Positions 34,801-35,951 of a DNA stretch of 35,951 nt are shown piece after piece. The position numbers and the translations under genes were made by a program. Below the pieces are notes generated by a model, which worked only from the letters and a program-made list of their open reading frames with translations, ran no database searches and had not been told where the DNA came from. Source of the stretch: Flavobacteriaceae bacterium (lineage in GTDB: Bacteria; Bacteroidota; Bacteroidia; Flavobacteriales; Flavobacteriaceae); assembly GCA_013215105.1 (NCBI GenBank), contig JABSPL010000081.1, forward strand, positions 1-35,951, written 5' to 3'. The number at the start of each line of letters is the position of its first letter. The stretch's first letter is position 1.

Positions 34801-35152
34801 AAGAGAAATACACTTGTTAGAAAATGAAAAGGTAGAAGATTATATAACTAGCTACCCAATAGGAGGTAGCAATACTATAACCACCAAAGTAGGTAAAAAA
34901 GATTGGGAAATAACAGATACAGAGAATGGTTTAGGTAGAATATGGATAAACGAAGAGCAGTACTTTGACAATATACCATTAGTAGCTTGGGAGTTTTATA
35001 TAGGTGGCTACCAACCAGCACAAAAATGGTTAAAAGACCGTAAGCAACGAGAGTTAGATATTGACGATATAATGCATTATCAAAAAATAATAGTTGCACT
35101 AACAGAAACTGATAGGTTAATGAAAGAGATAAATAAGTTAGAAATAGAATAA
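31889..35152 (+). CDS. Single-chain type IIG/ISP restriction-modification enzyme
   Basis: A 1087-residue enzyme joining cleavage, N6-adenine methylation and target recognition. The N-terminal PD-(D/E)xK nuclease has APDYILTKK (D54) and GFIEAKD (E68, K70). A helical coupler spans about 140-310. The methyltransferase has GVWYTP (321-326), SAM motif I ILDPATGTGTFL (from 387) and catalytic GNPPY (506-510). The target-recognition region (about 680-1087) includes YKPFDTRWTCYT and HPIDILDYIYAVLHSPTYREKY, both typical of the type ISP family. With this layout one gene can both restrict and modify. Base composition is mosaic: 33301-33360 is 27/60 GC while 34321-34380 is 13/60. No separate specificity or methylase gene is nearby. 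Confidence 0.88.
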   Translation: MTIEEYISNINQRYLLGNATEHTFRGDLQQLLESLIPTVRATNEPKRQACGAPDYILTKKDIPVGFIEAKDIGDKDLEGKKKSVNKEQFDRYKASLDNLIFTDYINFHFYKDGELITKIAIAKVTEKGIVAIPENFRTFEDLMKSFCEHIGQNIKSSKRLAEMMAGKARLLSDVIEKSLNSDQDNEENSTLKEQMNAFKEILVHDITAKGFADVYAQTIAYGMFAARLHDPTIDTFSRQEAAELIPKSNPFLRKLFGYIAGPDIDDRIKWIVDNLTEIFLACNVEEILKNYGKSTKMEDPIIHFYENFLAEYDPKLRKARGVWYTPAPVVNFIVRAVDDILKTEFDLPKGLADSSKTTIKVDYKQIADKRTATGYKQVEKQVHKVQILDPATGTGTFLAEVIKHVHKKFKGQEGIWSSYVENDLIPRLNGFELLMASYAMAHLQIDLLLKKTGFKPTKTQRTRIYLTNSLEEAHPDAGTLFSNWLSKEANEANSIKRDSPVMCIMGNPPYAISSTNKSDWIIKLLEDYKKDLKEKSYNSLSDDYVKFIRYGQYFVDKNEEGILAYVSNNSFIDGIVFRQMRKSLLESFDKLYILDLHGNSKKKEVCLDGSVDQNVFDIMQGVSINIFVKTGKKKKGELGKVFNYDLFGKREVKYDFLKNNSLKSIEWNIIKNKEPEYYIIKKDWTLFSAYEKGFLINKVFIDGASGVKTERDSLVIHKKKDSLEKTIYDFKNLEIEEFRTKYNERPDGRDWKMNLAKKDLLTNKNKLIQYGYKPFDTRWTCYTGTTKGFMAYPRQRITEQFIDKNNYALVSMRKLVNSEYLSSILITNTTIDLNFYGFQTYAFPLYLYPDTTEDIGIEGATERVPNLDKDIVADIAKKIGLVYSPNPKEAFVTGKDIMLKSQQNNPNNSIVSKKNHSLLHPIDILDYIYAVLHSPTYREKYKEFLKIDFPRVPYPKDVTTFWELVSLGKQIREIHLLENEKVEDYITSYPIGGSNTITTKVGKKDWEITDTENGLGRIWINEEQYFDNIPLVAWEFYIGGYQPAQKWLKDRKQRELDIDDIMHYQKIIVALTETDRLMKEINKLEIE

Positions 35153-35180
35153 GTCAAAAACCAACAATAAAGTAAAACGA

Positions 35181-35948
35181 ATGATAAAGAAATTATTTTT
35201 AAGCCAAGTATTCATATTGGTATTAATACTACTTAACTCGGTAATAATATTTGCCATTGGCTTCGATATGTCTACGAGTAGTCGTTTTATGCTTTCTCTG
35301 GCTGACAATACAATAACGGGTTTGTTTGTAATAGAGATAATAGTAAAGTTAAGGGAGCAAGGTATTAGAAACTACTTTAAGTTCAATTGGAATGTTTTTG
35401 ATTTCGTACTAGTAGCAATATCCTTGCCTACACTTATAGCGTTTGTAGGTAATATAGAGGTAAGTAGTATGAGTTATTTGCTTGTATTTAGGGTTCTCAG
35501 GGTTTTCAAATCTTTTAGATTCTTGAAGTTTATCCCTGGCATTGATCATCTGATAAAAGGAGTGAGTAGAGCCTTAAAAGCTTCAGTAATAGTTTTATTA
35601 GGTTTTGTAATTTACATTTTTATAATAGGTATATTTTCATTCTATCTATTCAAGGAGCTATCTCCAGAGTACTTTGGTAATCCACTTAATTCGTTATATT
35701 CTACATTCAAGATATTCACTGTAGAGGGTTGGTACGATATACCTGAGAGTATAACTAAAGGTTTATCTTCGACTGTTTCATTTTTTATATATCTATATTT
35801 TGTATTTATAGTAATAACAGGAGGTGTGTTTGGTATGTCTCTGGTTAACTCTATATTCGTAGATGCAATGGTAAGCGACAATAACGATAATTTGGAGAGG
35901 AAGATAGAGGAGCTAAACAAAAAGATGGATAGGTTGTTAGATAAGTAG
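35181..35948 (+). CDS. BacNav-type voltage-gated cation channel, filter TVEGW
   Basis: A 255-residue six-helix channel subunit that would form tetramers in the inner membrane. S1-S3 span about 5-95. The voltage sensor S4 is VFRVLRVFKSFRFLKF, with basic residues every third position. S5 is about 130-155, a pore helix follows, and the filter is FTVEGWYD; S6 is about 197-228 and ends in a coiled coil (NLERKIEELNKKMDRLLDK) as in NaChBac-like channels. The NaChBac filter is TLESW; here Ser is Gly. It starts 28 bp after the type IIG gene on the same strand, so it may share its transcript. The stop codon is 3 bp from the window end, so the protein is complete. Confidence 0.88.
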   Translation: MIKKLFLSQVFILVLILLNSVIIFAIGFDMSTSSRFMLSLADNTITGLFVIEIIVKLREQGIRNYFKFNWNVFDFVLVAISLPTLIAFVGNIEVSSMSYLLVFRVLRVFKSFRFLKFIPGIDHLIKGVSRALKASVIVLLGFVIYIFIIGIFSFYLFKELSPEYFGNPLNSLYSTFKIFTVEGWYDIPESITKGLSSTVSFFIYLYFVFIVITGGVFGMSLVNSIFVDAMVSDNNDNLERKIEELNKKMDRLLDK

Positions 35949-35951
35949 TGG

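Overview
The window is AT-rich chromosomal DNA of a gliding member of the Bacteroidota, probably a Flavobacteriales species. The evidence is the gldE-gldD pair behind a small ssb, the long-form amidophosphoribosyltransferase, a zinc-less RecQ, the recQ/kdsD/tatC neighbourhood, lipoprotein signal peptides, heavy use of the Ile codon ATA, and repeated Bacteroidota-type -7 boxes (TAnnTTTG). I cannot name the species. I see no rRNA, tRNA or CRISPR array.

Backbone, about 1-21,650. From the left: a broken lipoprotein/sulfatase-modifying-factor-like gene ending in a hairpin; purF-like; ssb; recQ; the kdsD-tatC-YkgJ operon, which diverges from recQ through overlapping promoters; a Bor-like lipoprotein behind a chain of alternative hairpins; a tiny membrane protein; a degenerate nitronate-monooxygenase-like barrel; tpx; the sucA-sucB operon of 2-oxoglutarate dehydrogenase; a gene-poor stretch of about 0.7 kb; the ssb-gldE-gldD operon; an LD-carboxypeptidase; an OmpA/PD40 surface protein; and an MFS transporter. 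Strong rho-independent hairpins separate most units.

Accessory island, about 21,700-35,200. It holds mainly toxin-antitoxin and defence modules, with pieces of a small serine resolvase between them. In order: a truncated HigA-type antitoxin without a toxin; a resolvase C-terminal scar; a tripartite HipB-HipS-HipT operon with an array of TACGTATA operators; a leucine-rich-repeat lipoprotein broken by a 2-bp TA expansion; a resolvase whose DNA-binding domain is cut off by an in-frame TAA; an AbiEi/AbiEii pair; a resolvase N-terminal scar; a cluster of inverted half-sites with a perfect 40-bp palindrome, in the position of a resolvase res site; an MqsRA-like pair with its own promoter and operator; a relic resembling an IS200/IS605 right end; a one-gene ABC ATPase-TOPRIM protein (OLD- or PARIS-like) with a structured leader; and a one-polypeptide type IIG/ISP restriction-modification enzyme with a mosaic specificity region. 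A BacNav-type voltage-gated channel with filter TVEGW closes the window.

The most interesting pattern is that resolvase-derived direct repeats bracket both the AbiE module and the HipBST-LRR module. This suggests that the resolvase gene and its palindromic site have acted as a platform for building up the island. Two lipoprotein genes about 24 kb apart carry the same kind of (TA)n frameshift after TTC, which raises the possibility of phase variation.
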